The notes beneath the pieces were generated by a model that was given only the letters and a program-made list of their open reading frames with translations, did not search any database and was not told where the DNA came from. A DNA stretch of 64,000 nt from Mycetocola saprophilus. GTDB taxonomy: Bacteria > Actinomycetota > Actinomycetes > Actinomycetales > Microbacteriaceae. A program made the translations under genes and the position numbers. This document shows, piece by piece, positions 8,434-18,374 of the stretch; position 1 is the stretch's first letter, and the number at the start of each line of letters is the position of its first letter. The stretch covers positions 124,001 to 188,000 of the forward strand of contig NZ_JOEC01000004.1 in NCBI RefSeq assembly GCF_000718085.1, in the 5' to 3' direction.

Positions 8434-9894
8434 ATGACTACCGAAGCAGAACTGCTGGCGAAGATCCCCACCGGACTCTTCATCGGAGGCGAATGGCGCG
8501 ATGCGTCGGACGGCTCTACCCTCGACGTACTCGACCCGGCAACCGGTAAGGCCCTGATCTCCATCGCCGACGCGACCGTCGAGGACGGTGCCGCGGCCCT
8601 GGATGCCGCCGTCGCCGCCCAGGCCGACTGGGCCGCGACCCCGGCCCGCGCCCGCGGCGAGATCCTGCGCCGCGCGTTTGACCTGCTGCAGGAGCGCCGC
8701 GAGGAATTCGCGCTGCTGATGACCCTGGAGATGGGGAAGCCGCTGGCCGAGGCCAACGGTGAGGTCACCTACGGGGGCGAGTTCCTGCGCTGGTTCAGCG
8801 AGGAGGCCGCCCGCCTGACCGGTCGCTACGGCACCAACCCCGAGGGCACCGGCACCATGATCGTGTCCCAGCAGCCCGTGGGCCCGACCTTCCTGATCAC
8901 CCCGTGGAACTTCCCGCTGGCCATGGCCACCCGCAAGATCGCCCCGGCGCTTGCCGCGGGTTGCACCGTGGTCCTCAAGCCCGCCGCGCTGACCCCGCTG
9001 ACCAGCCTCGCCTTCGCACAGCTGCTGGTGGATGCGGGCCTGCCCGCCGGGGTGGTCAACGTGGTCAACACCTCGCGCTCGCAGGAGCTCTCGGCCCCGA
9101 TCATCTCCGACTCGCGTCTGCGTAAGCTCTCCTTCACCGGTTCGACCGGGGTGGGTCAGGCGCTGCTGCGTCAGAGCGCCGACAACGTGCTGCGCACCTC
9201 GATGGAACTCGGCGGCAACGCCCCGTTCGTGATCTTCGAGGACGCCGATCTGGATGCGGCGATCGAGGGGGCCCTGGCCGCCAAGTTCCGCAACATCGGC
9301 CAGGCCTGCACCGCCGCCAACCGCTTCATCGTGCACTCCTCGATCGCCGAGGAGTTCACCGCGCGGGTCACCGAGCGGGTCCAGGCGATGAAGATCGGCC
9401 GCGGCACCGAGGAGGGCGTGCAGATCGGCCCGCTGATCGATGACCGTGCGGTCGCCAAGTGTGTGGCCCTGGTCAACGACGCGGTTTCCCGCGGCGCGAC
9501 CCTGCACACCGGCGGCACCGCTATCGAGGGCGAGGGATCCTACTTCGCTCCCGCCGTGCTGAGTGGTGTGACCCCGGGATCCGACATCCTGCGCGAGGAG
9601 ATCTTCGGACCGGTCCTCGCGGTGTCCACCTTTGATACCGAGGCCGAGGCCATCGCCGCCGCCAACGACACCGAGTACGGCCTGGTGAGCTACGTCTTTA
9701 CCACCGACCAGGGTCGTGCACAACGCTTGATTGGTGCGCTGGAGACGGGCATGATGGGCCTCAACGTCGGAGTGCTCTCCAACGCCGCCGCACCGTTTGG
9801 TGGGGTCAAGCAGTCGGGGATCGGTCGCGAGGGCGGTTCCGAGGGTATTCACGAGTATCTGTCCACCAAGTACACGATGGCCCCGCTGGGCTAG
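8434..9894 (+). CDS. gabD: succinate-semialdehyde dehydrogenase (NAD(P)+)
   Basis: Aldehyde dehydrogenase of 486 aa oxidising succinic semialdehyde to succinate, the step after GabT. Catalytic C292 lies in GQACTAAN, the general base E258 in MELGGNAP, and K182 in LKPAALTP. Family features such as PWNFPLAM and the C-terminal FGGVKQSGIGREGG are intact. It has its own ribosome site (GAAAGGA). The tight spacing on both sides indicates one transcript with gabT and the next dehydrogenase. Confidence 0.95.
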   Translation: MTTEAELLAKIPTGLFIGGEWRDASDGSTLDVLDPATGKALISIADATVEDGAAALDAAVAAQADWAATPARARGEILRRAFDLLQERREEFALLMTLEMGKPLAEANGEVTYGGEFLRWFSEEAARLTGRYGTNPEGTGTMIVSQQPVGPTFLITPWNFPLAMATRKIAPALAAGCTVVLKPAALTPLTSLAFAQLLVDAGLPAGVVNVVNTSRSQELSAPIISDSRLRKLSFTGSTGVGQALLRQSADNVLRTSMELGGNAPFVIFEDADLDAAIEGALAAKFRNIGQACTAANRFIVHSSIAEEFTARVTERVQAMKIGRGTEEGVQIGPLIDDRAVAKCVALVNDAVSRGATLHTGGTAIEGEGSYFAPAVLSGVTPGSDILREEIFGPVLAVSTFDTEAEAIAAANDTEYGLVSYVFTTDQGRAQRLIGALETGMMGLNVGVLSNAAAPFGGVKQSGIGREGGSEGIHEYLSTKYTMAPLG

Positions 9895-9913
9895 AGCGAA
9901 ACGGGAGAAGAGC

Positions 9914-11344
9914 ATGACCGAGAAGCTGCAGAACTTTATCAACGGCGCGTTTGTGGACGTGGCCGGAACCACCATCCTCGACGTGATCGACCCGGCCACC
10001 GAAAACGTGGTTTCCCACGCCCCGGTGTCGGTGGCATCCGATGTGGATGCGGCCTTCGCCGCCGCCAAGACCGCGTTTGCCACCTGGCGTCGCAGCACCC
10101 CGAGCCAGCGTCAGGCGGCGCTGCTCAAGCTCGCCGACGCGATCGAGGAAAACCAGGATGCCCTGGTTGCCGCTCAGGTGCGCAACACCGGTCAGCCGAT
10201 CGAGACCGTGCGCGCCGAGGAGATCCTCACCGGTGCCGAGCAGCTGCGCTTCTTCGCCGGTGCCGCCCGGAACCTTGAGGGTAAGGCCGCGGCCGAGTAC
10301 GTCGAGGGATTCACCTCGTTTGTGCGGCGCGAGCCCATCGGCGTGGTCGCCCAGGTGACCCCGTGGAACTATCCGTTCCTGATGGCGATCTGGAAGATCG
10401 GTCCGGCGCTGGCCGCCGGTAACACGATCGTGCTGAAGCCCTCGGACACGACCCCCGAGTCGACCCTGGAACTCGCCCGGATCACCGCCGGGATCCTCCC
10501 GGACGGCGTCTTCAACGTGGTCCTCGGAGACGCCAGCACCGGCACCCTGCTCACCGAGCACAAGACCCCGGGCCTGGTCGCGATCACCGGTTCGGTGCGG
10601 GCGGGTCAGGCGGTGGCCACCTCGGCCGCCAAGAACCTGCACCGCGTGCACCTCGAACTCGGGGGCAAGGCCCCGACCGTGGTGTTTGAGGACGCCGACA
10701 TCCAGGCGGCCGCCCAGGGCATCGCCGAGGCCGGGTACTTCAACGCCGGTCAGGACTGCACCGCCGCGACCCGCGTGATCGTGCACCGCTCCAAGCACGA
10801 CGAGTTCGTGAAGGCGCTGGTGGCCGCGGCCGAGGCCACGGTGACCGCGGGCCCGGACAACGCCGACGCGTTCTACGGTCCGATGAACAACAAGAACCAC
10901 TTCGCCCAGGTGCTCGACATCCTCGGCAGCCTGCCCGCTCACGCGGTCGTGGCGGCCGGCGGAAAGCGCGTGGGGGAGACCGGCTACTTCGTCGCCCCGA
11001 CCGTGATCACCGGCGTCAAGCAGGACGATGACGTGGTGCAGAAGGAGAGCTTCGGCCCGATCCTCACCGTGCAGGCCTTCGACACCGAGGAGGAGGCCAT
11101 CGAACTCGCAAACGACGTCGAATACGCCCTCGCCTCGAGCGTCTGGACCGCCAACCACTCGCGCGCGATGCGCCTGGCCCGCGACCTTGACTTCGGCTGC
11201 GTGTGGATCAACACCCACATCGTGCTGACCGCCGAGATGCCGCACGGTGGGTTCAAGAAGTCGGGTTATGGCAAGGATCTTTCGGGGTACGGCTTCGAGG
11301 ACTACACCCGGATCAAGCACGTCATGACCAGCCTCGAAGGCTAG
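9914..11344 (+). CDS. patD: gamma-aminobutyraldehyde dehydrogenase
   Basis: Aldehyde dehydrogenase of 476 aa. C282 (GQDCTA) and E248 (HLELGGK) are the catalytic pair. WNYPF, GSVRAG and FGPILTVQAF are as in betaine/aminobutyraldehyde dehydrogenases. Placed between gabD and a putrescine oxidase, the natural substrate is 4-aminobutanal (1-pyrroline), giving GABA (inference from context). ATG 9914 is chosen for GGGAGAAG at 9903-9910; the frame is open further upstream but overlaps gabD. Substrate preference among amino-aldehydes cannot be read directly. Confidence 0.88.
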   Translation: MTEKLQNFINGAFVDVAGTTILDVIDPATENVVSHAPVSVASDVDAAFAAAKTAFATWRRSTPSQRQAALLKLADAIEENQDALVAAQVRNTGQPIETVRAEEILTGAEQLRFFAGAARNLEGKAAAEYVEGFTSFVRREPIGVVAQVTPWNYPFLMAIWKIGPALAAGNTIVLKPSDTTPESTLELARITAGILPDGVFNVVLGDASTGTLLTEHKTPGLVAITGSVRAGQAVATSAAKNLHRVHLELGGKAPTVVFEDADIQAAAQGIAEAGYFNAGQDCTAATRVIVHRSKHDEFVKALVAAAEATVTAGPDNADAFYGPMNNKNHFAQVLDILGSLPAHAVVAAGGKRVGETGYFVAPTVITGVKQDDDVVQKESFGPILTVQAFDTEEEAIELANDVEYALASSVWTANHSRAMRLARDLDFGCVWINTHIVLTAEMPHGGFKKSGYGKDLSGYGFEDYTRIKHVMTSLEG

Positions 11345-11370
11345 TTGACGGTTTTAGGAAAGGAAGCAAC

Positions 11371-12732
11371 ATGACCGAAATCACACGTGACGTCGTCATC
11401 ATCGGTGCGGGGGCATCGGGGCTTACCGCCGCGACCGACCTCAAGGCTCGCGGCCTCAGCGTCGCGGTGCTGGAAGCACGCGACCGGGTGGGCGGACGTC
11501 TCTGGACCGACACCATTGAAGGTGCGATGCTGGAGATCGGTGGACAGTGGGTGTCCCCGGACCAGACCGCGCTGATCGAGACCCTGGACAAGCTGGAGCT
11601 CGACACCTTCTCGCGCTACCGCGAGGGCGAGTCGATCTACATCGGTCGCGACGGCAAGCACACCCGCTACAGCGGTGACCGCTTCCCGGTGGACGCCGAG
11701 ACCGCCGCCGAGATGGATCGCCTGATCGTGATCCTGGACGAGCTCGCCGAGAGCGTCGGGGCCACCGAGCCCTGGGCGCACCCGCGGGCTCAGGAGCTCG
11801 ACTCGATCACCTGGCAGGCCTGGCTCGAGGAAAACACCGACAACATCGAGGCCCGCGACAACATCGGCCTGTTTGTGGCCGAGGCGATGCTGACCAAGCC
11901 CCGCCACGCCTTCTCGGCGCTGCAGGCGATCCTGATGGCCGCCTCGGCGGGCAGCTTCTCCAACCTGGTGGATGAGGACTTCATCCTCGACAAGCGTGTG
12001 ATCGGTGGCCTCCAGCAGGTGCCGCTGCGCCTGGCCGAAAACCTCGGGGACGACGTCTTCCTGAACCAGCCTGTGCGCCGCCTGGAGTACACCGAGGACT
12101 CGGTGACCGCGATCGCCGACGGCATCACCGTCAAGGCGCAGTACGCGATCATGGCCGTGCCGCCGAACCTGTACTCGCGGGTCGACTACCAGCCGCCGCT
12201 GCCGCGCCTCAAGCACCAGATGCACCAGCACATGTCGCTGGGTCTGGTGATCAAGGTGCACGCGGTGTACGAGACCCCGTTCTGGCGCGAGGATGGCCTC
12301 TCCGGTACCGTCTTCAGCCCGTACCAGCTTGTGCACGAGGCGTATGACAACACCAACCACGAGGACCCCCGCGGCACCCTGGTCGGATTCGTCTCCGACC
12401 AGCACGCCGACAAGGTGTTCATGCAGGATGCCGAGGCCCGCAAGGCCGCGATCCTCGACTCGCTGGCCGCCTACTACGGCGAGAAGGCCCAGAACCCGGT
12501 TGTCTACTACGAGTCGGACTGGGGCAGCGAGGAGTGGACCCGCGGGGCCTACGCCACCTCGTTCGACATGGGTGGCCTGGCGCGCTATGGCGCCATGCAG
12601 TCGACCCCGGTGGGACCGATTTACTGGTCCTCCTCCGATCTGGCGGCCGAGGGCTTCCAGCACGTGGACGGCGCCATTCGCGTCGGTCACGACACCGCCG
12701 AGGCGATCATCGCCCGGCACGACTCCAAGTAG
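11371..12732 (+). CDS. puo: flavin amine oxidase, probable putrescine oxidase
   Basis: FAD amine oxidase of 453 aa. The dinucleotide motif GAGASG is at residues 12-17, ARDRVGGR follows at about 37-44, and the C-terminal FAD clamp is HVDGAIRVGHDTAEA. The size and motifs match actinobacterial putrescine oxidases (Kocuria, Rhodococcus), which convert putrescine, O2 and water to 4-aminobutanal, ammonia and H2O2. With the three upstream enzymes it completes putrescine to succinate. The ATG has AGGAAAGGAAG just upstream. The nearest catalase is not in the window. Confidence 0.88.
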   Translation: MTEITRDVVIIGAGASGLTAATDLKARGLSVAVLEARDRVGGRLWTDTIEGAMLEIGGQWVSPDQTALIETLDKLELDTFSRYREGESIYIGRDGKHTRYSGDRFPVDAETAAEMDRLIVILDELAESVGATEPWAHPRAQELDSITWQAWLEENTDNIEARDNIGLFVAEAMLTKPRHAFSALQAILMAASAGSFSNLVDEDFILDKRVIGGLQQVPLRLAENLGDDVFLNQPVRRLEYTEDSVTAIADGITVKAQYAIMAVPPNLYSRVDYQPPLPRLKHQMHQHMSLGLVIKVHAVYETPFWREDGLSGTVFSPYQLVHEAYDNTNHEDPRGTLVGFVSDQHADKVFMQDAEARKAAILDSLAAYYGEKAQNPVVYYESDWGSEEWTRGAYATSFDMGGLARYGAMQSTPVGPIYWSSSDLAAEGFQHVDGAIRVGHDTAEAIIARHDSK

Positions 12733-12780
12733 CAGTCCCTCAACGATCCACCACGGATCACAACACAGGATGTGATATTC

Positions 12781-12806
12781 GGGCGGGGTGCAACCGCACC
12801 CCGCCC
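12781..12806 (+). terminator. hairpin between putrescine oxidase and stress-protein genes
   Basis: GGGCGGGGTGC (12781-12791) pairs perfectly with GCACCCCGCCC (12796-12806) across AACC. A short T run follows only after 11 bases, so termination may be partial and the downstream permease may be expressed at a lower level. Confidence 0.6.
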
Positions 12807-12844
12807 TCGGCCTCCCCTTTTCAGTGAAGAAAGCGAGCGCTCTC

Positions 12845-13729
12845 ATGCGATACGTTGTCGGCTACACAAATACCCCACAGGGGGCCGATGCCCTGGCCCT
12901 CGCGGCCCGGCTGGCGCGTTCACGCGGTGCCGGGTTGGACCTGGTCCTGGTCCTCGACCGGGAGGAGCGCAACCAGCTGGTTCCCACCTCACCGGGATTC
13001 AACCTGTATAAGCATCAGCTCGCCGAGAGCTGGCTGACCCAGGCGATTGCGACCCTGCCGGCGGACATCGAGGCCCGCCACCACGTGGTCTACGCCGAAT
13101 CGTTCTCCGAGGGCCTGATCCTCGCCGCCGAGGAGCTCAACGTGCGCGCGATCATCGTGGGTGCCGGGGGCGGCATCTTCGGCCGGTTCAGCGTCGGATC
13201 GGTGGCCAACGCGCTGCTGCACTCCTCCCCGGTTCCGGTGGCACTCGCCCCCGCCGGTTTCGCCGAGACCGCCGACCCGAACGCGACCCTGACCCGGGTC
13301 ACCGCGGCGATCGGTCTGCGCGCCGGTGCGCAGAACGTGCTCAACGCCGCCGTCAACCTGGCGGCCACCGCCAAGATTCCGCTGCGTCTGCTCTCGGTGG
13401 TGGCACTGGATGCGCCCGAAGGCGCCGAGGATCCCGAGGCTCAGGCCCGGGCTCACGCCCACGCCGAGGCCGTGCAGGCCGGGGCACGCGAGGCGCTGCC
13501 CGAGGGCATCGAGGTGACCACCGAGATCGTGACCGGCAAGCGCATCGAGGATGCCGTGCTGTCGGTGGAGTGGGATCCCAACGAGATCGTGCTGGTGGGC
13601 TCCAGCCGACTGGCGCGTCCCGCCCACCTCTTTATCGGGTCCACCGCATCGAAGATGCTGCGCGAGCTGCCCGTGCCGATGAGCGTGGTGCCGCGTGAGT
13701 CGATGCTCTCGCAGGGAGAACAGGCATGA
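12845..13729 (+). CDS. universal stress protein, two UspA domains
   Basis: Cytoplasmic protein of 294 aa made of two UspA folds. The first begins RYVVGYTNTPQGADAL and carries IVGAGGGIFGRFSVGSVA, the usual G-2x-G-9x-G(S) nucleotide loop. The second ends with LVGSSRLARPAHLFIGSTA. ATP binding is likely for the second half. The gene overlaps the following APC permease by 4 bp (ATGA). Usp proteins fused to or paired with APC transporters are common in actinobacteria, so it probably modulates that transporter (inference). A GTG at 12824 is an alternative start. Confidence 0.85.
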   Translation: MRYVVGYTNTPQGADALALAARLARSRGAGLDLVLVLDREERNQLVPTSPGFNLYKHQLAESWLTQAIATLPADIEARHHVVYAESFSEGLILAAEELNVRAIIVGAGGGIFGRFSVGSVANALLHSSPVPVALAPAGFAETADPNATLTRVTAAIGLRAGAQNVLNAAVNLAATAKIPLRLLSVVALDAPEGAEDPEAQARAHAHAEAVQAGAREALPEGIEVTTEIVTGKRIEDAVLSVEWDPNEIVLVGSSRLARPAHLFIGSTASKMLRELPVPMSVVPRESMLSQGEQA

Positions 13730-15303
13730 GCGCCGACACCCAGGCCACCCCGGGCCTGTCCAAGAAGGGACTGGGGGCCGGATCGGTCGGCCTGATCGGT
13801 GCGATCGTCATCGGTATCTCCTGCATCGCCCCGGCCTACACCTTCACCGGAGCGATCGGCCCGACCGTGGGCGCGGTCGGCACCCACGTGCCGGCGATCT
13901 TCCTGGTCGGGTTCATCCCGATGCTGCTGGTGGCCTTCGGCTACCGCGAACTCAACTCCCGGATGCCCGACAGCGGCACCTCCTTCACCTGGGGTGTGCG
14001 CGCGTTTGGGCCCTGGCTCGGCTGGATGTCGGGATGGGGACTGATCGCCGCCACGGTGATCGTGCTCTCCAACCTCGCCGGCATCGCCGTGGACTTCTTC
14101 TACCTGGCGCTCTCGCAGATCTTCCAAAACCCGGATCTGGCGGCGCTGACCAAGAACCCGATCATCAACGTGGTCACCTGTCTGGTGTTTGTGGCCCTGG
14201 CCACGATGGTGTCCTACCGGGACATGAAGACCACCCAGAAGTTCCAGTACGTGTTGGTGGGCTTCCAGATTCTGGTGCTCGCGGTGTTCATCGTGGTCGC
14301 CCTGGTGCGCGCCTATGACGGTGACGCGGTGGACTTCACCCCGATCCAGCTCGAGTGGTTCAACCCGTTTGGCGTGGGCAGCATGTCCGCCTTTGCCGCC
14401 GGGCTCTCGCTCTCGCTGTTTATCTTCTGGGGCTGGGACGTGATCCTCACCATGAACGAGGAGACCAAGGGTGCCCGCTCGACCCCCGGCAAGGCCGCAA
14501 CCTTCGCCGTGATCCTCGTGGTGGTGCTCTACCTGCTGCTGGCCGTGGCGATGATCTCCTTCGCCGGCGTCGGCACCACCGGCACCGGGCTGCAGAACCC
14601 CGAGATTCAGGAGAACGCGTTCTTCTTCCTCGCCGGGCCGATCCTCGGCCCGCTGGCGATCATCGTCTCGATCGCCGTGCTGTCCTCCTCGGCCGCCTCG
14701 CTCCAGTCCACCTTCGTGGGTCCGGCGCGCACCCTGCTGGCGATGGGCCACTACGGCGCGCTGCCCGCCCGCTTCGGCAAGGTCAACCCCAAGTACTTCA
14801 CCCCGGGGTTTGCGACCATCGTCTCGGCCGTGTGCGCCTCGGTGTTCTACGCGGTCATGCGGATCGTGTCCGAGGCCGTGCTGCAGGACACCATTACCGC
14901 GCTGGGCATCATGATCTGCTTCTACTACGGCCTGACCGCGTTCGCGTGCGTCTGGTACTTCCGGAAGCAGTGGTTCTCCAGCGTCCGGAACTTCTTTATG
15001 CAGTTCCTGTTCCCGGGTGTGGGTGGACTGATTCTCGCGGTGCTGTTTGTGATGACGATGGTGGACAGCTTCGACCCCGACTACGGTTCGGGCTCCAGCG
15101 TCTTCGGCATGGGCCTGGTGTTTGTGCTGGGCATCACGGTCATCCTGATCGGCGTGGTCATCATGATCATCCAGCGCTTCCGCCACCCCGACTTCTTCCT
15201 GGGCAAGACCCTGACCGCCGGTATCGCCGGTGACGCCCAGGAGAAGGAGGCCGCCGAGGCCGATGCGGCCATCGAGGAGGCCGCCCGGAACGCGGGCCGC
15301 TAG
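13726..15303 (+). CDS. APC-family amino acid/polyamine permease
   Basis: Integral membrane permease of 525 aa with about 12-13 helices. The first helix region reads GAIVIGISCIAPAYTFTG, typical of APC transporters. The cytoplasmic C-tail is charged and Ala/Glu rich. Placement behind the putrescine oxidase pathway and translational coupling to a Usp gene suggest putrescine or GABA import (inference). Substrate cannot be read from the sequence. Other options are glutamate or a neutral amino acid. Confidence 0.85.
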   Translation: MSADTQATPGLSKKGLGAGSVGLIGAIVIGISCIAPAYTFTGAIGPTVGAVGTHVPAIFLVGFIPMLLVAFGYRELNSRMPDSGTSFTWGVRAFGPWLGWMSGWGLIAATVIVLSNLAGIAVDFFYLALSQIFQNPDLAALTKNPIINVVTCLVFVALATMVSYRDMKTTQKFQYVLVGFQILVLAVFIVVALVRAYDGDAVDFTPIQLEWFNPFGVGSMSAFAAGLSLSLFIFWGWDVILTMNEETKGARSTPGKAATFAVILVVVLYLLLAVAMISFAGVGTTGTGLQNPEIQENAFFFLAGPILGPLAIIVSIAVLSSSAASLQSTFVGPARTLLAMGHYGALPARFGKVNPKYFTPGFATIVSAVCASVFYAVMRIVSEAVLQDTITALGIMICFYYGLTAFACVWYFRKQWFSSVRNFFMQFLFPGVGGLILAVLFVMTMVDSFDPDYGSGSSVFGMGLVFVLGITVILIGVVIMIIQRFRHPDFFLGKTLTAGIAGDAQEKEAAEADAAIEEAARNAGR

Positions 15304-15320
15304 CCTCTAAGCGCAGCACC

Positions 15321-15354
15321 ACCGGGTCCCGTCGAATACTCGATGGGACCCGGT
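15321..15354 (+). terminator. intrinsic terminator after permease
   Basis: ACCGGGTCCCGTCGA (15321-15335) pairs with TCGATGGGACCCGGT (15340-15354), with one G-T pair, followed by TTGTTG. It ends the putrescine transcript. Confidence 0.8.
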
Positions 15355-15424
15355 TTGTTGATTCCAGACACCGGTTGGGGGGATCGAGTCTGCCCAGAGC
15401 GAACAAGCCCGTAGAATGGCGGGT

Positions 15425-16045
15425 ATGGACGGCGCACGCGGGAAGCGGCTGATCCGCGGCCTGTTAGCGGCCGGGATCGCCACCTTTGTGGCCCTCCTTT
15501 CCCACGTGGGAGCCGGGGCGTCGATGCCCGGTGCCGTGGGTGTCGTGGTTCCGCTGGTGCTCTCGATGGTGGTCTCGGTCTTCTTGGCCGGCAAGAAGCT
15601 CTCGGCGGCGCGGCTCTCGCTCGCGGTGCTGATCAGCCAGGCGTTCTTCCACATCCTGTTTGTGCTGGGTGCCGGCGGTCGGGTGCAGAATGCGCCGATG
15701 AGCGGGCTGGGTCACCAGCACGCCCCCGCCGATGTGGACATCGTCGCCACCGTCTCGGCCGCCGAGCACGCCGCCCACCTGGGCCCATTCATGTGGGGCG
15801 CGCACGCGCTCGCCGCGGCCCTCACCGTTTTTGCGCTGTACCAGGGGGAGGCGCTGATGCGCTCCCTGCTGGTGCTCGCCGCCCTGGCCCTGATCGCCTG
15901 GCTGTATAAGCTGGCCCCGATTGCCTCCCCGCGCACGGTCCCGCTGCCGCCGCGAGCCGAACAGCCGCGTGCGCTGGTGCCGCTCGGGGTGTTCGCCTCC
16001 ACGCTGCGCCATCGCGGGCCGCCGGCACCGGGCTTTAGCCTCTAG
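15425..16045 (+). CDS. hypothetical membrane protein, copper-operon associated
   Basis: Protein of 206 aa with about five hydrophobic helices and a His-containing loop (GLGHQHAPADVD near the middle, then EHAAHLGPFMWGAH). The His residues could bind metal. It precedes the CopD/CtaG, CopC and PCuAC genes on the same strand, so a copper-related membrane role is likely (inference). TAGAAT at 15412-15417 would place transcription start at or next to ATG 15425, giving a leaderless message. ATG 15416 overlaps that -10 box and is therefore less likely. Confidence 0.7.
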   Translation: MDGARGKRLIRGLLAAGIATFVALLSHVGAGASMPGAVGVVVPLVLSMVVSVFLAGKKLSAARLSLAVLISQAFFHILFVLGAGGRVQNAPMSGLGHQHAPADVDIVATVSAAEHAAHLGPFMWGAHALAAALTVFALYQGEALMRSLLVLAALALIAWLYKLAPIASPRTVPLPPRAEQPRALVPLGVFASTLRHRGPPAPGFSL

Positions 16046-16175
16046 GTTCCCCCGTTTCCCGCGCCCACAGGGCCGCGGTTTTCCGCGTGTGCAGAGTCGT
16101 GCACCGCGCCGTTTCGGCACGCCCCGCGCTGCCCCTCGAGACTTCCCCCGCATCACCGTGAAAGGAGCCACCCAC

Positions 16176-18374
16176 GTGGCCGTCACCTCCGCCTCGGATG
16201 CCCCACTGGCACCCGTCCCCGAGCGCACGCTTTCCCCGCGCTCCCCGAGCCAACGGCTCGCCTCCATCCTGACCCCCGCCCTGATGATCGCCCTCGCCCT
16301 GGTGACGCTGGTTATCGGCCTGAACCTGACCGGGGCCCTCTCGCGCGATACCGCGCTGGTGAACCCCGGCAACCTCGTGCTGTGGGGCCTGCCGGTCGCC
16401 CGCGTCATGCACGACCTCTTTGCCAGCGTCACGATCGGCATGCTGCTGCTGGCCACCTTCATCCTGCCCGGCCAGAAGAGCGTGCCCGGACGCACCAGTC
16501 GCATCCAGGAGCGCGCCGTGTACTGGGCCGGCTGGGCCGCCTGGACCTGGTTCTTTGCCGCCCTGGCGGTGCTCCTGTTCACCGCCGCCAACACGTTTGG
16601 CGAGCCGATCACCGCGCCCTCCTATCTGTCCAACCTGATCCAGTACGTCACCGGGATCGACCTGGGGATCGCCCTGGCGCTCTCGCTGGCCCTGGTCCTG
16701 GTGTGCGCGATCATCACCACGTTTGCCCGTCGCCTCTCCTGGGTCGCCGCGGCCAACGCGATCGGCGTGCTGGCCCTGCTGCCGCTCGCGCTCTCCGGTC
16801 ACGCGGCCGGGACCGATGAGCACTCCAACGCCGTCAACAGCCTCGCCGTACACATCGTCGGTGTCACCGTCTGGGTGGGCGGGCTGATCGCGGTGCTGGT
16901 GTTCCGCAACGCCACGCGCAAGCGGTTCCCGGTCGTGGTGGAGCGCTATTCGATCGTGGCCGGCTGGGCTTTTGCCGCGGTGGCCTTCTCCGGGGTGGTC
17001 AACGCCTCGCTGCGCCTGACCACGCCGAGCGATCTGTGGACGACCGCCTACGGTCAGCTGCTGCTGGTCAAGATCATCATCCTGGTGCTGCTAGGCCTGG
17101 CCGGGGCGCGCTATCGCACCTCGCTGATTCCCAAGCTGCGTCAGGATCCCGCCAGCAAGAAACTCTTTGTCCGCATGATCATCGCCGAGGTGGCGTTCAT
17201 GGCCATCGCGATGGGGGCGTCGGTGGCCCTCTCGCGCAGCGCTCCGCCGGTGCCGCAGGTTCCGCTGCCCACCTCGGGCGAGGTGGACGATGCTGTGCGC
17301 AGCGCGCTGCTCGGGTTCGAGGTGCCGCCGCCGGTGACCCCGTGGCGGATGATCACCGAGTTCCACGCCGACTGGTTCTGGATCGGCGCGGCCGTGGTGG
17401 GGGCGGGCCTCTACATTCGCACGGTGCTGCGACTGCGCAAGCGCGGCGATAAGTGGCCGCTGTTCCGCACCATCTGCTGGGTGCTGGGCTGCGTGGGACT
17501 GATCTACGTGACCAGCGGTGGCCCCGGGGTGTACGGGGAAACCTCGTTCAGCACCCACATGATTCAGCACATGGGACTGATGATGTTTGTGCCCCCGCTG
17601 CTCGTGCTGGGTGGTCCGGTGCTGCTCGCACTGCGCACGCTGCCGGTGCGTACCGACGGAAGCCGCGGCCTGCGCGAGTGGATCCTGGTGCTTGTGCACT
17701 CCCGCTACCTGAAGCTGCTCTCGCACCCGGCCGTGGCCGGCGCGATCTTCGCCGGCAGCCTGGTGGTGTTCTACTACTCGGGATGGTTCGAGTGGTCGAT
17801 GTTCACCCACCAGGGCCACTTCCTGATGACCGTCCACTTCCTCGCCAGCGGCTACCTGTTCTTCTGGGTGCTGATCGGGGTGGACCCGGGACCGGGCCGT
17901 CCGATCTACCCGCTGCGCCTGATCCTGCTGCTGGCCACCCTGGCCTTCCACGCGTTCTTCGGCCTCTCGCTGATGTCGGCCACCGACATCCTGGCCGAAC
18001 CCTGGTGGACGGCGATGCGCTTCACCGACCACGACGCGCTGCTGGCCGATCAGGGTGTGGGCGGCGGCATCGCCTGGGGCGCGGGAGAGTTCCCCACCGT
18101 CCTGGTGGCCATCGTCGTGGTGGTCCAGTGGATGCGCAGCGAGGAGCGCGCGGCCAAGCGTTACGACCGCCGGGCCGACCGCGACGGTGACGCCGAACTG
18201 AACGCCTACAACGCACGTCTGGCCCAGATCAAGGTCCGGGATGACGCCGCCGAAGCTTCCGCCGACGGCCCCGTAACCGTCATCACCTCGGACGAAACCC
18301 CCGCGGGTCTCGAACCCACCGAGTCCGATTCCCCCACAACTTCCGATTCCCACCCAACCAAGGAGAACTCCTGA
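16176..18374 (+). CDS. CopD-CtaG fusion, copper import/cytochrome oxidase assembly membrane protein
   Basis: Polytopic protein of 732 aa. The N-terminal half is a CopD domain (copper resistance D; AVNSLAVHIVGVTVWVGG and following helices). The C-terminal half is a caa3-type CtaG assembly domain with HMIQHMGLMM, THQGHFLMTVHF and LAFHAFFGLSL, whose His and Met residues are candidate Cu ligands. The tail is cytoplasmic and charged. GTG 16176 is selected because AAAGGAG lies at 16161-16167. The stop overlaps the CopC start (TGATG). It likely moves copper to the membrane for oxidase metallation. Confidence 0.9.
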   Translation: MAVTSASDAPLAPVPERTLSPRSPSQRLASILTPALMIALALVTLVIGLNLTGALSRDTALVNPGNLVLWGLPVARVMHDLFASVTIGMLLLATFILPGQKSVPGRTSRIQERAVYWAGWAAWTWFFAALAVLLFTAANTFGEPITAPSYLSNLIQYVTGIDLGIALALSLALVLVCAIITTFARRLSWVAAANAIGVLALLPLALSGHAAGTDEHSNAVNSLAVHIVGVTVWVGGLIAVLVFRNATRKRFPVVVERYSIVAGWAFAAVAFSGVVNASLRLTTPSDLWTTAYGQLLLVKIIILVLLGLAGARYRTSLIPKLRQDPASKKLFVRMIIAEVAFMAIAMGASVALSRSAPPVPQVPLPTSGEVDDAVRSALLGFEVPPPVTPWRMITEFHADWFWIGAAVVGAGLYIRTVLRLRKRGDKWPLFRTICWVLGCVGLIYVTSGGPGVYGETSFSTHMIQHMGLMMFVPPLLVLGGPVLLALRTLPVRTDGSRGLREWILVLVHSRYLKLLSHPAVAGAIFAGSLVVFYYSGWFEWSMFTHQGHFLMTVHFLASGYLFFWVLIGVDPGPGRPIYPLRLILLLATLAFHAFFGLSLMSATDILAEPWWTAMRFTDHDALLADQGVGGGIAWGAGEFPTVLVAIVVVVQWMRSEERAAKRYDRRADRDGDAELNAYNARLAQIKVRDDAAEASADGPVTVITSDETPAGLEPTESDSPTTSDSHPTKENS

